Made by a program: the position numbers and the translations under genes | The notes under the pieces: generated by a model | Told to the model about the DNA's origin: nothing | The model's database searches: none | What the model saw: only the letters and a program-made list of their open reading frames with translations | Assembly (NCBI GenBank): GCA_016280695.1 | Contig: JAEEHG010000238.1 | Span: forward strand, 1 to 7,185 | DNA: 7,185 nt | Reading direction: 5' to 3' | Origin: Solobacterium sp. | GTDB taxonomy: Bacteria; Bacillota_I; Bacilli_A; Erysipelotrichales; Erysipelotrichaceae | Shown here: piece after piece, positions 5,574 through 7,185 of the stretch | Position numbering within the stretch: position 1 is the first letter of the stretch | Layout of the letters: every line of letters starts with the position of its first letter

Positions 5574-6808
5574 TTCCCTGTAATCCGCCCGTATTCCCTG
5601 CCGGTCGGCAGCATCTTCATGGTTTCCGCCGTCAGGATGAAGGTATTCTCACGGCTGAACAGGATGACGATATCACTGCCCCCGAACAGGAAGTATCCCA
5701 TCGGGTCACCTTTCTTTACCGCTGCCCCCGGCACGACTTCCGGCTCGAAATTGACGGAACTGACCTGGCACATGCCTACCGGCACAATCGCCGCCAGACC
5801 GCCGCCGTTCAGTTCCATGGTAATAACGGCCCGGCTTTCAATGATCTGCCAGCCGAAATCATCCGAGTGGTACTGCTGGTACTTGCCCCTTGCCTTGTTC
5901 CAGGTGATCACCCCGCCCGGGGCATCCGCAGCCGGAATTGCAAAGACTTCCCTGATCGTGCCGCTGAAGGGGAAATGATACCGGTGATAGTTGTTCACAT
6001 CCAGGAATGTGTGGGTCAGTGTCCCGCCGGCAAAGGCCTTGGCATATCTGCTCTTTCCCAGCAGAGCCGAAACATCGCTCAGTACCGCTGTCTTGATGCC
6101 GACCCCGGCATCTCCTGCTCCTTCAGGCAGGACAATCCGGCTGTCCTCATCGATCTTCCAGACTCCCTGCGGCGCCGCGTCAGCCGGTGAAACCATGACG
6201 CTGTCATCATCCGGGGCACTGATGGGACGCCGGTCCGGGCTGCTCAGGCGGCGGGCAAAGAAATCATTGAAGCTGTGCCAGTTTGCGGGATCCTCATACA
6301 GGCCGTCTTCCAGATTGAAATCCGGATTTGTCCGGGCCCTTTCCAGATATTCGTCACACCAGGAGGCCGGCGTTTTCAGCCAGGCCCCGTAAATGCCGAT
6401 ATACCGGTTCAGCCAGCTCCGGAACGGTTCATGATACGTCAGGCAGTTATAGTAGTAGCCTCTGTCCTGCAGGGCGGCCAGCGGCTGGTCGGCAATGAAA
6501 TAGAAACACCCCATGCTCTGATCGATCTGGTCATACAGCCGGATATGCTTTCCTTCGGGATGAATTGCCCAGGGCATCGCCCGGCAGGAACGGTCCAGGA
6601 ATTCATAGTACGAATCCAAAGAGCTGACCGGGTTGGTCTCGGGATCGGGATTCAGGGCGTGGGCCTGCGCAATGGCCGTCTGCAGCAGTTCCTTCAGTTC
6701 ACTGTCGTGCTCCGCCATATGAATCAGGTCCCAGGTGATGTCTTCGTGCGCATCGGTGCGGAACAGATCCGTTGTCGTGAATGTTTTTTCCATCTCTTTT
6801 TCTTTCAT
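5570..6808 (-). CDS. Phosphatidylserine-decarboxylase-family pyruvoyl enzyme, PsiD-like architecture
   Basis: The C-terminal part (about 178-412) is a PSD-family proenzyme. FNDFFARRL (180-188), SPAD with Asp210, the YHRYHFP block with H275 and H278 (274-280), and FGGS (375-378) provide the Asp-His-Ser set for self-cleavage. Cleavage before S378 would give a pyruvoyl group on a 35-residue alpha chain. The enzyme would release CO2 from an amino group-bearing substrate. The protein is longer than classical bacterial PSD (about 300): residues 1-170 form an extra domain that I take to be the PSDC domain (PF12588). This layout and the FxFGGS site resemble fungal PsiD, a soluble tryptophan decarboxylase, so phosphatidylserine may not be the substrate. 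No phosphatidylserine synthase gene is adjacent. The ATG at 6806-6808 has GGAG eight bases upstream; a second ATG at 6791-6793 is less well placed. It heads the gene string. Confidence 0.88.
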   Translation of the reverse strand: MKEKEMEKTFTTTDLFRTDAHEDITWDLIHMAEHDSELKELLQTAIAQAHALNPDPETNPVSSLDSYYEFLDRSCRAMPWAIHPEGKHIRLYDQIDQSMGCFYFIADQPLAALQDRGYYYNCLTYHEPFRSWLNRYIGIYGAWLKTPASWCDEYLERARTNPDFNLEDGLYEDPANWHSFNDFFARRLSSPDRRPISAPDDDSVMVSPADAAPQGVWKIDEDSRIVLPEGAGDAGVGIKTAVLSDVSALLGKSRYAKAFAGGTLTHTFLDVNNYHRYHFPFSGTIREVFAIPAADAPGGVITWNKARGKYQQYHSDDFGWQIIESRAVITMELNGGGLAAIVPVGMCQVSSVNFEPEVVPGAAVKKGDPMGYFLFGGSDIVILFSRENTFILTAETMKMLPTGREYGRITGK

Positions 6809-6816
6809 ACCGCTGT

Positions 6817-6820
6817 CTCC
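6817..6820 (-). promoter_or_regulatory. Ribosome binding site of the PSD-family gene
   Basis: The minus strand reads GGAG, eight bases before the ATG at 6806-6808. This favours that start over the in-frame ATG 15 bases further in, which has only a purine run before it. Confidence 0.5.
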
Positions 6821-6853
6821 GCTGCCCGGCCTGTACGGACAGTCTGTTCTTCC

Positions 6854-6919
6854 TTATTGTATCGTTTATGCGTAAGAAGTTGAATCAAACACATTGCAAA
6901 TAAAACTGCCTGACAATAA
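6854..6919. repeat. Seven-base inverted repeat flanking the divergent promoters
   Basis: TTATTGT (6854-6860) and ACAATAA (6913-6919) are exact reverse complements 52 bases apart, each touching one of the candidate -10 elements. In this A+T-rich spacer a match of this length can arise by chance, so an operator role is only a possibility. Confidence 0.3.
6856..6884 (-). promoter_or_regulatory. Candidate sigma-70/SigA promoter of the minus-strand gene string
   Basis: On the minus strand a good -10 element, TACAAT (6861-6856), lies 17 bases from a weak -35 element, TTCAAC (6884-6879, three of six matches). Transcription would start near 6849 and give a leader of about 40 bases before the decarboxylase ATG. 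It is the only plausible promoter upstream of the thirteen-gene string within the window. The poor -35 suggests either a weak promoter or help from an activator. Confidence 0.4.
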
Positions 6920-6922
6920 AAT
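6894..6922 (+). promoter_or_regulatory. Candidate sigma-70/SigA promoter of the MATE gene
   Basis: TTGCAA (6894-6899, four of six matches) and TAAAAT (6917-6922, five of six) are separated by exactly 17 bases. The expected transcription start, seven to eight bases after the -10 element, falls on or beside A6930, the first base of the preferred MATE start codon. The two divergent -35 elements are only nine bases apart, so the opposing promoters may interfere or share a regulator. Confidence 0.45.
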
Positions 6923-6929
6923 GTTATTC

Positions 6930-7185
6930 ATGACAGAAAACAAAATCACTGAAGGGAATGTCCCCCGCCAGCTGCTGGCCTTCTTCTTTCCGCTGCTGGT
7001 CGGTTCGGTCTTCCAGACTCTATACAACACAGTAGACAGTATCATCGTCGGACGCTTTGTCGGGGCCAATGCCCTGGCGGCTGTCGGCGGCACAGGCATC
7101 ATCATGGGCATGCTGGTGGGCTTCTTCATGGGCATGGCCAGCGGCGGCACCGTAATCATCTCCCAGTATTACGGGGCAAAGGACA
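6930..7185 (+). CDS. MATE-family multidrug/metabolite exporter, N-terminal fragment (runs off right edge)
   Basis: The 85 complete codons read MTENKITEG, then a first membrane helix (about 13-35, QLLAFFFPLLVGSVFQTLYN), the family stretch TVDSIIVGRFVG (34-45) and a Gly-rich second helix (about 50-75), ending near ISQYYGAKD. This is the standard beginning of Bacillota MATE transporters, which use a sodium or proton gradient to export drugs or metabolites across the cytoplasmic membrane; substrate is unknown. The frame is open from 6876, so ATG 6921-6923 (three residues longer) is also possible. I prefer 6930 because MTENKITEG is the usual family start. Neither ATG has a Shine-Dalgarno sequence, unusual in this window; see the promoter, which may give a leaderless message. 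The gene diverges from the minus-strand string. Confidence 0.92.
   Translation, partial: MTENKITEGNVPRQLLAFFFPLLVGSVFQTLYNTVDSIIVGRFVGANALAAVGGTGIIMGMLVGFFMGMASGGTVIISQYYGAKD

Noticed and set aside
5262..5978. Plus-strand open frame of 238 codons
   Set aside because: It runs antisense across three minus-strand genes, has no family motif, and is explained by codon bias in the opposite strand.
6275..6883. Plus-strand open frame of 202 codons reaching into the divergent spacer
   Set aside because: Antisense to the decarboxylase gene and without recognisable motifs; the decarboxylase has intact catalytic blocks in the other frame.
6866..7159. Minus-strand open frame of 97 codons under the MATE gene start
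   Set aside because: It is antisense to a clear MATE coding region, rich in Met/Pro/Thr of the kind produced by reading membrane-protein codons backwards, and matches no family I know.

Overview
The window most likely comes from a Bacillota (Firmicutes) chromosome, at a little under 60% G+C by eye. The reasons are strong AGGAGG-type ribosome binding sites, very tight gene packing, and protein subtypes typical of that phylum: a short Bacillota-type peptide deformylase relative, a QCGPC thioredoxin, a LipA-like tyrosine phosphatase, an NKITEG-type MATE transporter and a flavodoxin-family protein. A G+C-rich gut member (for example Erysipelotrichia or Clostridia) is a guess, not something the sequence proves.

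Layout: one long gene string runs right to left on the minus strand from 6808 to the left edge. It holds thirteen genes, the last one cut. In transcription order these are: PSD-family decarboxylase, two-helix small membrane protein, YbjQ/UPF0145 protein, HSL-type alpha/beta hydrolase, tyrosine-protein phosphatase, thioredoxin-like protein, ACT-domain protein, Bcp peroxiredoxin, YaaA peroxide-stress protein, peptide deformylase-like protein, flavodoxin-family protein, GNAT acetyltransferase and a TPR/Sel1-like protein. Gaps between genes are at most 24 bases. Nine of the twelve junctions overlap, five of them by exactly four bases (ATGA). No terminator-like hairpin was seen inside the string, so one polycistronic message is likely. 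At the right edge a MATE-family exporter begins on the plus strand. It diverges from the string across an A+T-rich spacer of about 120 bases, the only real intergenic region here. The spacer carries a candidate promoter for each direction.

How the genes may work together: the middle and end of the string are rich in redox and peroxide functions (thioredoxin-like, Bcp, YaaA, flavodoxin), next to a deformylase relative of an iron- and peroxide-sensitive family. A shared oxidative-stress or housekeeping role is an inference. The leading genes (decarboxylase, hydrolase, phosphatase) do not form an obvious pathway.

Points most worth a second look: a PSD-family decarboxylase with a long N-terminal extension and an FGGS cleavage site, resembling the amino-acid decarboxylase PsiD more than classical PSD; a possible leaderless start for the MATE gene; a deformylase lacking the motif-1 glutamine; and the redox gene cluster itself. 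No RNA gene, CRISPR array, insertion sequence or attachment site was seen.
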